Of a stretch of DNA of 64,000 bases, positions 19,424-27,942 are shown one piece after another (position 1 is the stretch's first letter; each line of letters opens with the position of its first letter). The notes below the pieces were generated by a model that was not told the DNA's origin, ran no database searches, and saw only the letters and a list, made by a program, of their open reading frames with translations. This DNA is from Chitinophaga sp. sic0106. Its GTDB lineage: Bacteria; Bacteroidota; Bacteroidia; Chitinophagales; Chitinophagaceae. The stretch is from positions 107,781 through 171,780 of the forward strand of contig NZ_JAHUWJ010000016.1 in assembly GCF_019219075.1 (NCBI RefSeq), read 5' to 3'. Both the position numbers and the translations under genes were made by a program.

Positions 19424-21193
19424 TCAACCCGCCGCCGAAGCGTTGAATTGCATGCTGTGCAGCTTGTAATAAAAGCCCTCCAGCCTCAATAATTCCTCGT
19501 GACTACCCATCTCCTTAATCTCCCCTTTATCCAGCACAATGATCTTGTCCGCCTTACTAATCGTGGATAAACGGTGCGCAATGATGATGGCGGTACGGTC
19601 CGCTATCAGTTTATCAATGGCATTTTGTATAAGTTGCTCTGATTCAGTGTCTACGGAAGATGTAGCCTCGTCCAGGATCAAAATTGCCGGGTTATATAAC
19701 AACGCCCGCACAAAAGAAATCAACTGACGCTGCCCCAACGATAACGTACTGCCCCGCTCCATCACCTGGTAGTCATACCCACCCGGTAACTGCATGATAA
19801 AATCATGTATCCCAATCAGTTTGGAGGCAGATATCACATCCTCCCTGCTAATAGCCGCGTTATGTAAAGTAATATTGTCGTAAATAGACCCTGAGAACAG
19901 AAATACGTCCTGAAGTACCACACCAATCCTGCTCCGCAACGCCTGTAAGGAATACCCCGCCAGGTCAATCCCATCGATCTTAATACTTCCCTTCTGCACT
20001 TCATACAGCCGGTTCAGAATACTGATAATTGTAGTCTTACCGGAACCGGTATGCCCCACAATCGCCACCGTATCCCCCGGCTTCGCATCAAATGTGATGT
20101 CCTTCAGCACATACCGGTCTTCCACATACGCAAAGGAAACATGATCGAAACTGATCGCTCCCTTCATGTCCTTACCCTGCTCATGCCCCCTATCGGGAAT
20201 ATAATCCTGGTTATCTAAAATCTTGAATACGCGCTCACTGGCCACCAGCCCCATCTGCAATGTATTGAACTTATCCGCCAGCATACGCAGCGGCCTGAAC
20301 AGCATATTCAGGTACATGATGAACGCAATCATCACCCCCTGCGTTACCTCGTAATTCAACACCTTATTGGACCCCCACCATACCATCAACCCCAGCGATA
20401 TGGCCAGGATAATTTCCACCACCGGGAAAAACACGGAATACGCAAAAATCGCATGAATGTTCGCATCCCGGTGATCCTTGTTGATCTGACGGAACCTTGC
20501 AAACTCACGCTTTTCTCCGGTAAACGCCTGCACCACCACCATACCGGTGATATGCTCCTGTACAAACGCATTCAGCGCTGATACCGCATTACGTACCTGG
20601 TAAAACGACTTATTCACACTCTCCTTGAAAATATAAGTGGCAATGATCAGTATCGGGAAGGGAGATAAACTCACCAGCGTTAAACGCCAGTCTTCAATAA
20701 ACATCACCGTGAGGATGGCAATAATCATCAGCAAATCAGCCACAATGCTGATAATACCTTCTGAAAACACATCGTTGATGGCTTCAATGTCATTGATAGT
20801 ACGCGTAGTAAGCGTGCCTATCGGGGTTTTATCAAAAAATGCCAGGTTCAGGCGCACTATCTTCTTGTATACCGTTACCCGTAAATCCTTTACCACCGAC
20901 TGTCCCAGCCAGTTGGTCAGGTAAGAAAAGAAAAACCTTACTACCGTTTCCACCAGTAGTAAGGCTATCTGAATAATCGTCACCAACACCAGCATTTGCA
21001 TCAGCTGGTTGGAAATATATTTATCCACCGTTACCTGGATCAGGTAGGGCCGCAGCGGCGAAATTACCGCCAGCACCACCGTCAGCAGCATGGATATTAT
21101 AAATGAGCGCTTATAAGGCACAGCAAATGAGAAGATACGTCTTAAGAGACTGGAATCGAATACTTTCTTTACTGCGATATTTTCCACGTTCAT
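19424..21193 (-). CDS. ABC transporter half-exporter (permease fused to ATPase)
   Basis: 589 residues in the type IV exporter arrangement. Residues ~1-320 hold six membrane helices (for example FIISMLLTVVLAVISPLRPYL, ILVTVMFIEDWRL region). Residues ~345-589 form the ATPase with Walker A GHTGSGKTT, Q-loop VLQDVFLF, signature LSLGQRQL (S-L-G-Q instead of the usual S-G-G-Q), Walker B ILILDEATSSVD and H-loop IIAHRLSTI. It should work as a homodimer or with a second half-transporter. The upstream gene (start 23411) ends 16 bases before it on the same strand, so the two are probably co-transcribed. MsbA/MdlB-like exporters move lipids, drugs or peptides; the substrate cannot be read from sequence. 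Confidence 0.93.
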   Translation of the reverse strand: MNVENIAVKKVFDSSLLRRIFSFAVPYKRSFIISMLLTVVLAVISPLRPYLIQVTVDKYISNQLMQMLVLVTIIQIALLLVETVVRFFFSYLTNWLGQSVVKDLRVTVYKKIVRLNLAFFDKTPIGTLTTRTINDIEAINDVFSEGIISIVADLLMIIAILTVMFIEDWRLTLVSLSPFPILIIATYIFKESVNKSFYQVRNAVSALNAFVQEHITGMVVVQAFTGEKREFARFRQINKDHRDANIHAIFAYSVFFPVVEIILAISLGLMVWWGSNKVLNYEVTQGVMIAFIMYLNMLFRPLRMLADKFNTLQMGLVASERVFKILDNQDYIPDRGHEQGKDMKGAISFDHVSFAYVEDRYVLKDITFDAKPGDTVAIVGHTGSGKTTIISILNRLYEVQKGSIKIDGIDLAGYSLQALRSRIGVVLQDVFLFSGSIYDNITLHNAAISREDVISASKLIGIHDFIMQLPGGYDYQVMERGSTLSLGQRQLISFVRALLYNPAILILDEATSSVDTESEQLIQNAIDKLIADRTAIIIAHRLSTISKADKIIVLDKGEIKEMGSHEELLRLEGFYYKLHSMQFNASAAG

Positions 21194-21209
21194 TTAGCTA
21201 TTAGTTGTT

Positions 21210-23411
21210 CTATGATTTCTTTTCGTCTTTCATAATCTGCCTGTACGCTTTGATAAAGATAGCACCCAGATTTTTATGCGGCGGCACATAATCGCTGAAC
21301 AGCTCGCGGTTACGGGCATCACCGGCGAATTTCTTGGTAAGCTGCGCCCACATTATCACCCAGTCCACATTCTTACCACTTCTCACTACGTCTTCCAGAC
21401 TACGGATAATCGGCTCATTCACAAAGCGGGTACCCACCTGTTTAGAGGAAATGATATGTGCTTCCGGTGATTTCTCCAGTACCGTAGCCAGGTTATGATA
21501 ACCACCACAGGAACCCAGCACCACAATCTTCGCGGAGCTTTGCAGGTTATCCAGCGTGGTATTCACATGGTAACTATGACCGCGGTGAATAAAGATGGAC
21601 GGATGAATATCCTGCTCATCCAGGTAGTCGGAGAGCTTACTGATCGCTTCTTTATCTCCCGGCTCATCGATAGGCAGGTTTGCATAAATGGTAGTAGGCT
21701 TGCCTTTCAGGGAGGAAATGGTAGTCCAGTATTTGCCTTTTACCACCCGCCAGTCGCCGGACGGGAAGTTGCTCATAAAGCTGGCGTATGATTCCTGGCC
21801 ATCTTTATCTCCATAGAAAAATACCTGCTGGTATATACGCCCGCTGTCGCTTTCCAGGCTGCTGAAGGTGACATAGTTGATTGGAGGCAGTTGCAGTTTG
21901 CTGGCCATGTCCGTCGCCTTGGAAGAGTCGTTGCCATTTTCCGCTTCTGTCTCAAATAAACTGGTCAGCAGCTGATAGATCACCGTACCACGGCGGTCGC
22001 TGTGCTTTTTCACGTAAGCCAGGTTCTTTCTCACCTCTGCACGGAGGAAGTCGAGCAGCTTAGGATCGCGGATACTGCCAAAGGAGTTGGCCACATCCAC
22101 GGCATCTTCCAGATCCTCGGTTTTTTCCAGGTTCTGTACATACTTCTGCATCAGGTAGTTGGAATTCTCCGGTGCCATGGATTTCAGGAAGTTGTCCAGG
22201 GTATTGAAACCCGCTGCCATAGCTATAAACTTCTTGAAACGGTCAAAGTGCACCATCATCAGCAAGCTATCCCCACGGGGCGGTTTCATACGGATCATCA
22301 TCTGATCGTATAAACCGGCGTTGCCATGATTAGTATAGCTGGAGGTATATAACTCCTCCTGGCCGTTAACAATCAGGTAGTACAGTTCTTCCGGTGTAAA
22401 GTCGTTGACGATGCGGAACCTCACTGTAGCAGGTTCTTCGTGCAGGTCATTCACATCGCGGATATAAATCAGTGATTTGGCCTGCATGTTTTCCATCATG
22501 GCTTTCATACCAATCGGCTGATGGCCTTCACTTTTCATCTTTTGCAGGTTGATGGTGGATTTCACCATCTGGCGGTAATACTGGCGATCATTTTCGGTGA
22601 TTTTCTCCAGGTCTTCCACAGTGGTGGTACCGGCGAGGATCTCATCGATAAATGGCAATATACGGGTGCTTTGGGATGATTTACCAATCCTTACGATGGT
22701 TTGTACTATCGGGTCCTGATTGCGCTTGATAGCCGTAGCCATCGGCGTGTAGGAGGTAGCATAGGTAAGCACCTGGTTAGGATACTTACGGGCCACAGCC
22801 GCTACTATGGAGTCGGTACCAGGATATCCGAGATAATCGCTGAGCTTCGGCATTACCGTCTCCAGGTTATCAAAGGCATATTTGGTAAACACCAATCCCC
22901 TGGCCTCTTTATAGCCCGGGTTATCTTTAAAGATTTCAATCAGTTTTTCTGAGCCTTCGAATGAAAGGCCCTTAATATACGGGAAGATGCTTTTGCCTTT
23001 GATATCGGCGTGCATCATATCCTGGTAAGCGTTGATGATGGCCGGTGCTTCCTCCGGCTGCAACAGGGTACGGGCTCTTTTGTAGTTATAATCTTTCAGC
23101 ACAGAATAGATGCCGGTGAGGTATTTCACTTTCAGGCGATGGTCGAGGGAGCTGTCCCGTTCAATTTCTTCCTGGATTTTGTCTACCTGCTTGATGAGCG
23201 CATTGGTAACCTGTAAATTGATGGTTTGATCATCAGACACGCGCACGAGATCATCGGCTTTGCCGTCGAACTTCGCTGCTGCTGCCTGTTCTTTGTCAAT
23301 ATTATCATGGAATCCCTGCCTGCTTATAGGTATCTGCAGATGTCCGCTCTGTGCGTATACCCAGCTGCTTTGAGAAGCCGCCAGCAAGAAAATGATTAAA
23401 AATTTCCTCAT
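21210..23411 (-). CDS. Exported protein of unknown family with possible caspase-like C-terminal domain
   Basis: 733 residues from the ATG at 23409-23411, chosen because AAGGAGA stands six bases upstream and the product then opens with a clean signal peptide (MRKFLIIFLLAASQSSWVYA). The frame is open 49 codons further up, without a signal. The first ~540 residues look mostly helical and match no family I recognise. Near the C-terminus a beta-strand/loop HRGHSYH (His609, His612) is followed 23-26 residues later by IVVLGSCGGYHN (Cys635); this His then GSCGG order and spacing resembles clan CD peptidases (separase, gingipain, CHAT). That resemblance is my inference. It precedes an ABC exporter gene by 16 bases. 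A lineage-specific hypothetical protein with no protease activity is the alternative. Confidence 0.8.
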   Translation of the reverse strand: MRKFLIIFLLAASQSSWVYAQSGHLQIPISRQGFHDNIDKEQAAAAKFDGKADDLVRVSDDQTINLQVTNALIKQVDKIQEEIERDSSLDHRLKVKYLTGIYSVLKDYNYKRARTLLQPEEAPAIINAYQDMMHADIKGKSIFPYIKGLSFEGSEKLIEIFKDNPGYKEARGLVFTKYAFDNLETVMPKLSDYLGYPGTDSIVAAVARKYPNQVLTYATSYTPMATAIKRNQDPIVQTIVRIGKSSQSTRILPFIDEILAGTTTVEDLEKITENDRQYYRQMVKSTINLQKMKSEGHQPIGMKAMMENMQAKSLIYIRDVNDLHEEPATVRFRIVNDFTPEELYYLIVNGQEELYTSSYTNHGNAGLYDQMMIRMKPPRGDSLLMMVHFDRFKKFIAMAAGFNTLDNFLKSMAPENSNYLMQKYVQNLEKTEDLEDAVDVANSFGSIRDPKLLDFLRAEVRKNLAYVKKHSDRRGTVIYQLLTSLFETEAENGNDSSKATDMASKLQLPPINYVTFSSLESDSGRIYQQVFFYGDKDGQESYASFMSNFPSGDWRVVKGKYWTTISSLKGKPTTIYANLPIDEPGDKEAISKLSDYLDEQDIHPSIFIHRGHSYHVNTTLDNLQSSAKIVVLGSCGGYHNLATVLEKSPEAHIISSKQVGTRFVNEPIIRSLEDVVRSGKNVDWVIMWAQLTKKFAGDARNRELFSDYVPPHKNLGAIFIKAYRQIMKDEKKS

Positions 23412-23441
23412 TATAATTCTCCTTTTCAGCCAACCTGATAG

Positions 23442-23449
23442 CAAATTTA
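23442..23449 (-). promoter_or_regulatory. Possible -7 box upstream of the caspase-like gene
   Basis: The minus strand reads TAAATTTG, an exact TAnnTTTG, 30 bases before the ATG at 23411 and upstream of its AAGGAGA ribosome-binding site. TTG candidates upstream are 16 or 24 bases away, outside the ideal spacing. Confidence 0.4.
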
Positions 23450-23603
23450 CAACCAATTTAGCAACCAACGGTGCAAATGCCATTAGGGGCTCTCTTTTAA
23501 GCACAAATAAATATGTTTTTCCTATATCTTTATAAAGTGCGGTATAAAATACCGCCAAAGGAGTAACAAATAATCACGGATAACTGTTAAATGGAAATCA
23601 CTT

Positions 23604-24338
23604 ATGCAAACATTTACCAGCGACATATCCGGGCAACAGTTCCCGGAAACAGAAAAAGTCAGCGCTAAACTGATCCGTCCTTCGTTGATGCGAATGATCA
23701 AAACAGATCATCCCAGCTTTAACCACAAGTGCCATATTGCGCTTTCAGAGCTTACCCACTATCGGCAAAAATTCTATGAATCTCTTTTTTCTGAGGAGAT
23801 GGGGGAACTATCGTCAGTAGAGCGCCAGGTATTGGAAAACCTCAAGAGCAACCGTACGCTTTCCGACAAACTGGAGGAAGACAACCTGATTTCCGACCTT
23901 TCCTATGGCCAGAAGCTGGCGGATAAAATTGCTGACTTCGGGGGTAGCTGGACGTTCATCATCTCTTTCCTGGCCTTCATCCTGGTGTGGATGGCGGTCA
24001 ATGTTTTCTTTCTGCTCGACAAAGGATTTGATCCGTATCCGTTCATTCTGCTGAACCTGATTCTATCCTGCCTGGCCGCTTTGCAGGCACCGGTGATCAT
24101 GATGAGTCAGAACCGCCAGGAGGAAAAAGACCGGCGCAGAGCAAAGAACGATTACATGATAAACCTGAAATCTGAGCTGGAAGTACGTATTCTGCACGAA
24201 AAAATTGACCACCTCATCATCACCCAGCAGCAGGATATGCTGGAGCTCCAGCAGGCCCAACTGGAAATGATGAAACAGCTGCTTGCCGCAGTAAAAACTA
24301 TTCAAAACCATAAGGATACGGATAGTAAGCAACCTTAA
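23604..24338 (+). CDS. DUF1003 membrane protein
   Basis: 244 residues. The DUF1003 core runs from about residue 100: GQKLADKIADFGGSWTFI, a membrane helix (IISFLAFILVWMAVNVFFLL), the DPYPFILLNLILSCLAALQAPVIMMSQNRQ segment with the second helix, then a basic and helical tail (EEKDRRRAKNDY, later Gln/Leu-rich) likely to form a cytoplasmic coiled coil. The ~100-residue N-terminal part is cytoplasmic and polar. The family is widespread and has no established biochemical role. It is divergent from the caspase-like gene and 150 bases upstream of a response regulator. Confidence 0.88.
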   Translation: MQTFTSDISGQQFPETEKVSAKLIRPSLMRMIKTDHPSFNHKCHIALSELTHYRQKFYESLFSEEMGELSSVERQVLENLKSNRTLSDKLEEDNLISDLSYGQKLADKIADFGGSWTFIISFLAFILVWMAVNVFFLLDKGFDPYPFILLNLILSCLAALQAPVIMMSQNRQEEKDRRRAKNDYMINLKSELEVRILHEKIDHLIITQQQDMLELQQAQLEMMKQLLAAVKTIQNHKDTDSKQP

Positions 24339-24454
24339 TAAATACTACCCCGTGATTTTAGTTTACCTTGCAGGAGTGTAGGCCGGTATGGCCTATTATG
24401 GTGAATTAACAATTTCATAATGTTATTTTTCCATTAATCACAGCGCGCAGCATC

Positions 24455-24462
24455 TAATTTTG
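24455..24462 (+). promoter_or_regulatory. Possible -7 box of the response-regulator gene
   Basis: TAATTTTG matches TAnnTTTG exactly and lies 27 bases before the ATG at 24490. The corresponding -33 position carries TTA rather than TTG with an 18-base spacer, so the match is partial. Confidence 0.4.
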
Positions 24463-24489
24463 TGGCGTCTTTTATAAAAGCAACAATAT

Positions 24490-25173
24490 ATGATAGACCA
24501 AGCCGTAGCTGGAAAAATACTGGTAGTAGATGACGAAATCGATATTCTTGAGATCATCAGTTATAATCTCAAGTCTGCCGGGTATGACACTGTAATTGCG
24601 AAAGACGGCAATGAGGCTATCCAAAAAGCTAAAATTTTCCGTCCGGACCTGATCATGCTCGACATCATGATGCCTAACAAAAACGGTATCGATACCTGCC
24701 GGGAAATCAGGAAATTCCCGGAGTTCAAAGATACCATGGTTCTTTTTTTGACGGCCCTCAATGATGAAAAGTCAGAAATTGACGGACTGAATATGGGCGC
24801 TGATGACTACATCGCGAAACCTATTAAGCCGAAATTACTGGTGAGTCGTATCAATGCCCTGTTCCGCCGCCTGCACAAGCCGGAAGAGCAACAGATGCAG
24901 CTGGGCGACCTTATCATCGACCGTGAAAAATTCACTGTTACCTATAAAGGCCAGGAGATCATCCTTGCTAAGAAGGAATTCGAACTGCTGCAATTGCTGG
25001 CATCCAAGCCAGGCCGCGTGTTTCTCCGCAATGAAATCCTGAATCAGGTGTGGGGTACAGAGGTGATTGTGGGCGACAGGACCATCGATGTACATATTCG
25101 TAAGATCCGCCAGAAGATTGGGATTGACCTCATTACTACCGTTAAAGGTGTGGGGTATAAATTTGAGATGTAA
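24490..25173 (+). CDS. OmpR/PhoB-family response regulator
   Basis: 227 residues. The receiver domain (~8-125) has the acidic pair Asp14/Asp15, phospho-acceptor Asp58 (LIMLDIMMP), the Thr of FLTALND and the Lys of YIAKPIKP. The C-terminal winged helix (~135-227) has ILAKKEFELLQLLASKPGRVF, the recognition-helix region VIVGDRTIDVHIRKIRQKIG and the terminal wing TVKGVGYKFEM. This is a phosphorylation-controlled transcription activator or repressor. The sensor kinase follows 100-170 bases downstream, after a terminator-like hairpin. The PhoB-like domain layout and the convergent phosphate-type porin suggest phosphate or ion control, which is only an inference. Confidence 0.95.
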   Translation: MIDQAVAGKILVVDDEIDILEIISYNLKSAGYDTVIAKDGNEAIQKAKIFRPDLIMLDIMMPNKNGIDTCREIRKFPEFKDTMVLFLTALNDEKSEIDGLNMGADDYIAKPIKPKLLVSRINALFRRLHKPEEQQMQLGDLIIDREKFTVTYKGQEIILAKKEFELLQLLASKPGRVFLRNEILNQVWGTEVIVGDRTIDVHIRKIRQKIGIDLITTVKGVGYKFEM

Positions 25174-25193
25174 TTTTTCCCACCATATTATTT

Positions 25194-25219
25194 AGCCGCC
25201 GCTGGCGGCTTTCTTTTTG
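25194..25219 (+). terminator. Terminator-like hairpin between response regulator and kinase
   Basis: A perfect 7-bp GC-rich stem (25194-25200 with 25204-25210, loop GCT) is followed by TTCTTTTTG. It lies 20 bases after the response-regulator stop and before the kinase, so it could reduce kinase expression relative to the regulator. Confidence 0.75.
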
Positions 25220-25344
25220 TTTTATCTTTTGTTTTAGGGAGATGCTAAAGTCGTCCGGCAAGGTATTTCCCGGAAATGAGCACGGCCACAGGCCACGGAT
25301 CACCAGCTAAAGCCCAACGGGCACCTACATTACCAGACAATTTT

Positions 25345-26460
25345 ATGGCAAGTAAAAAATTTAAAGTAATTTCCCACTATTACAATAATTACTCACTCTG
25401 GAGTATGTTCAAAACTAAAAACCTTTCGCCACAGAAACTCGCAGGATTCACAGCCCTGGTTATCTCTTTTGTGATTGCCCTGTTTAGTTACCTGGTATCG
25501 GGCGACTATAAAATTACTGCCGGCGCATTTGTGCTTACTTTTCTGGTTTCCTATTACCTGTATCTGTACACCCTGCAGAATTTCATCTACCGGAAAATAA
25601 AACTCATTTACAAATTCATTTATCAGACAAAGGCCTCTAAGCGGGAAGAGTTTTTCAATAAAAACATACTTCCGCTGAAAACCATTGAAGAGGTAAGCGA
25701 AGATGTGGAAAAGTGGGCCAGCCAGAAGAAAGAAGAGCTGGATAACCTGCGCCGTAACGAAGAGTTCAGGAAAGAGTTTCTCTTAAATCTCTCCCATGAA
25801 CTCAAAACCCCCATTTTTGCGGTACAGGGCTATATCCACACCTTGCTGGACGGTGCGCTGGAAGATCCCAGTGTCAATAAAATGTTCCTGAAAAACGCCA
25901 CCAAAAATATTGATCGCCTATGTCGCCTGCTGGACGACCTGGATGAGATATCCAAGCTCGAAAGCGGGGAAATGACGGTTAATGTAGAGGATTTCGTCAT
26001 CCAGGACCTGCTGAAGGATGTATTCGATACGCTTTCGCTGAAGGCCAATACCAAAGGCATTAAATTCAGCATTAAAAAAGGTTGTGAAACGCCGTTACAT
26101 GTGGTGGCGGATAAAGAAAAGATCCGGCAGGTGCTGATCAACCTGGTGGATAACTCCATCAAGTACGGCAAGCAGGATGGGCATACCATCGCCAGCATCT
26201 ACAATATGGATGGCAAGCGGGTACTGATCGAAATTTCCGACGACGGCATCGGTATGTCGGAAGAGCATCTGCCACGTGTGTTTGAGCGCTTCTACCGTAC
26301 GGATCGCGCACGGAGCCGCGATATTGGCGGGACCGGTCTGGGACTGGCCATTGTAAAACACATCGTGGAAGCGCACGACCAGTCAATTACCGTTAGGAGT
26401 AAGCCTGAAATAGGCAGCACCTTCGGTTTCACACTGGAAGCCGGCAGAGGAGAATTTTAA
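25345..26460 (+). CDS. PhoR-like sensor histidine kinase
   Basis: About 371 residues from ATG 25345. Two membrane helices (LAGFTALVISFVIALFSYLV and AFVLTFLVSYYLYLYTLQNF) flank a very short external loop (SGDYKITAG), so there is no large periplasmic sensor. A HAMP-like/linker helix leads to the HisKA domain with NLSHELKTPIF (His about residue 151) and then HATPase boxes: N NLVDNSIKYG, G1 DDGIGM, F ERFYR, G2 GTGLGLAIV. Alternative starts are 25276 (adds 23 residues) and 25405 (removes 20). Partner of the upstream regulator. Its stop codon overlaps the stop of the convergent porin gene by four bases. Confidence 0.94.
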   Translation: MASKKFKVISHYYNNYSLWSMFKTKNLSPQKLAGFTALVISFVIALFSYLVSGDYKITAGAFVLTFLVSYYLYLYTLQNFIYRKIKLIYKFIYQTKASKREEFFNKNILPLKTIEEVSEDVEKWASQKKEELDNLRRNEEFRKEFLLNLSHELKTPIFAVQGYIHTLLDGALEDPSVNKMFLKNATKNIDRLCRLLDDLDEISKLESGEMTVNVEDFVIQDLLKDVFDTLSLKANTKGIKFSIKKGCETPLHVVADKEKIRQVLINLVDNSIKYGKQDGHTIASIYNMDGKRVLIEISDDGIGMSEEHLPRVFERFYRTDRARSRDIGGTGLGLAIVKHIVEAHDQSITVRSKPEIGSTFGFTLEAGRGEF

Positions 26461-27776
26461 AAACGGTACTGGAGGCGGCAGGTCAGCACATTATCGTCCA
26501 GGTCCTGCTCATAACCAGGCAAAGCAGTTGCTTCATTTTTCACCCAGTCATAGTATACACTGAGCTTTAGGTGCTCGTTTAAATAATACAGGTACCCAAA
26601 GCCCAGTGTATTATATCGTATATCCGCCAGCGTTAACCCTGCATCCGGCGCACCAATTTCCTTTCCTTTCACGTCTTTATTTGGGTCATACCAATCGTAA
26701 CGCACTACTACCTGGTGTTTATCACTACCCAGGTGCTGTATGAAATACAGGTAGGCGCCATCAAATTTGCGGATATATAGCGGAGCATATTTCCCATCGG
26801 GAGTCAATGGAATAATTCCTGGCGTTTCGGTAGTTAAGGCCGTAGCTGTTTGTTTACCACGGATATATTCTGCCCTGAACTGGGTAAAACCTTTTCCTTT
26901 TCCATTCGGTATTTTCAACTGCATATCCGCACCGTAGTAGTGGCGGGGAGCTATTTTACCGGCATTGGTGGGGGTAGAATCCACTTTAAAAGCATGGGCA
27001 TCGTCCATGGTGTAGATCACATTGGTAAACTGCTGCATGCCTCCCATCAGCACGGATACACCGCCTGACAGTCGCCAGTTTTGTGCATTCAGCTTTCTGG
27101 GCTTGATATAAATGCGGCCAATGAAGTCCTTGTGGCTGTCGAAGTCGCTCGGACCGGTAAGGCCCTGGCCATTGAATACACCGGCGTCTATCTTCAGGAA
27201 ACTAAGCGGGTGGTCTTTTTTCCGGGGCTCGAAGGACAGCATTCCTCCGATGTCGCGCTCCGTTCTCATCAGGATTTGCGACATACGGCCACGTTCCGGC
27301 GTTTCCCGGTCGCCGGAGGAGAGGTTTACCTCCCAGCCAAACGGACGGGCAAACATACCTGCGGCAAAGGCGAATACATTGTATTTGGTATCGAACACGC
27401 GACCATAGAAGTCACGGATATTTACGCCTCTTTCTGTTCCGTCGAACTGGAAAGCGAATTGCAGTACCGGCATCTCCTGCTCGTTGTAATGCTCGTAATC
27501 CACGCGGATACGGCCACGGCGGAGCATCCAGCGGTTATCGGATTCCTTATTGAAGTTACCGCCGGCATAGGTATTGATTCCTCTGGCGGTGGCCATCTGA
27601 AATTGCGGCTGAATATAGCCACTAAAGCGGAGCGCATCATATTTCCGGTACATAGACAGCATTCCTTTTCCAAGGCTGGAGGTGGTATCAATCATGTCCA
27701 TCAGGAACTGGGCCCGGGCGGCAAAAGAGGTGACTATCAATACACAGGCTACCAGTAAGAATTTATCGAAGCGCAT
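26457..27776 (-). CDS. OprO/OprP-type outer-membrane porin
   Basis: 439 residues from ATG 27776, which gives a standard signal peptide (MRFDKFLLVACVLIVTSFAARAQ); the frame extends 11 codons further without benefit. The mature protein has strand-rich features of the phosphate-selective porin O/P family: SGYIQPQFQMA near the N-terminus, RRGRIRVDYEHY, FQFDGTERGVNIRDFYGR, FARPFGWEVN, later VVRYDWYDPN and a C-terminal strand ending CRLQYRF. This porin forms a substrate channel in the outer membrane. It converges on the sensor kinase, with the two stop codons sharing TTAA. Specificity for phosphate is a family label, not shown here. Confidence 0.9.
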   Translation of the reverse strand: MRFDKFLLVACVLIVTSFAARAQFLMDMIDTTSSLGKGMLSMYRKYDALRFSGYIQPQFQMATARGINTYAGGNFNKESDNRWMLRRGRIRVDYEHYNEQEMPVLQFAFQFDGTERGVNIRDFYGRVFDTKYNVFAFAAGMFARPFGWEVNLSSGDRETPERGRMSQILMRTERDIGGMLSFEPRKKDHPLSFLKIDAGVFNGQGLTGPSDFDSHKDFIGRIYIKPRKLNAQNWRLSGGVSVLMGGMQQFTNVIYTMDDAHAFKVDSTPTNAGKIAPRHYYGADMQLKIPNGKGKGFTQFRAEYIRGKQTATALTTETPGIIPLTPDGKYAPLYIRKFDGAYLYFIQHLGSDKHQVVVRYDWYDPNKDVKGKEIGAPDAGLTLADIRYNTLGFGYLYYLNEHLKLSVYYDWVKNEATALPGYEQDLDDNVLTCRLQYRF

Positions 27777-27942
27777 CCGCAATCTAGATTTGGCGCAAAA
27801 GTACAGCATCGCGGGGGAATTTCACACCCTGAGAATCCCCTGTTCATATTTATGTTAATCGTTCGTTAATCCAAAAACTTAACAGTACAAATTAAGGCTT
27901 CAGCGGACGCTTTATCCGAACTTCTGGATATAAATCCCAACT

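Noticed and set aside
24434..24436. TTA as a -33 box for the response regulator
   Set aside because: Not TTG, and the spacing is 18; kept only the -7 box.
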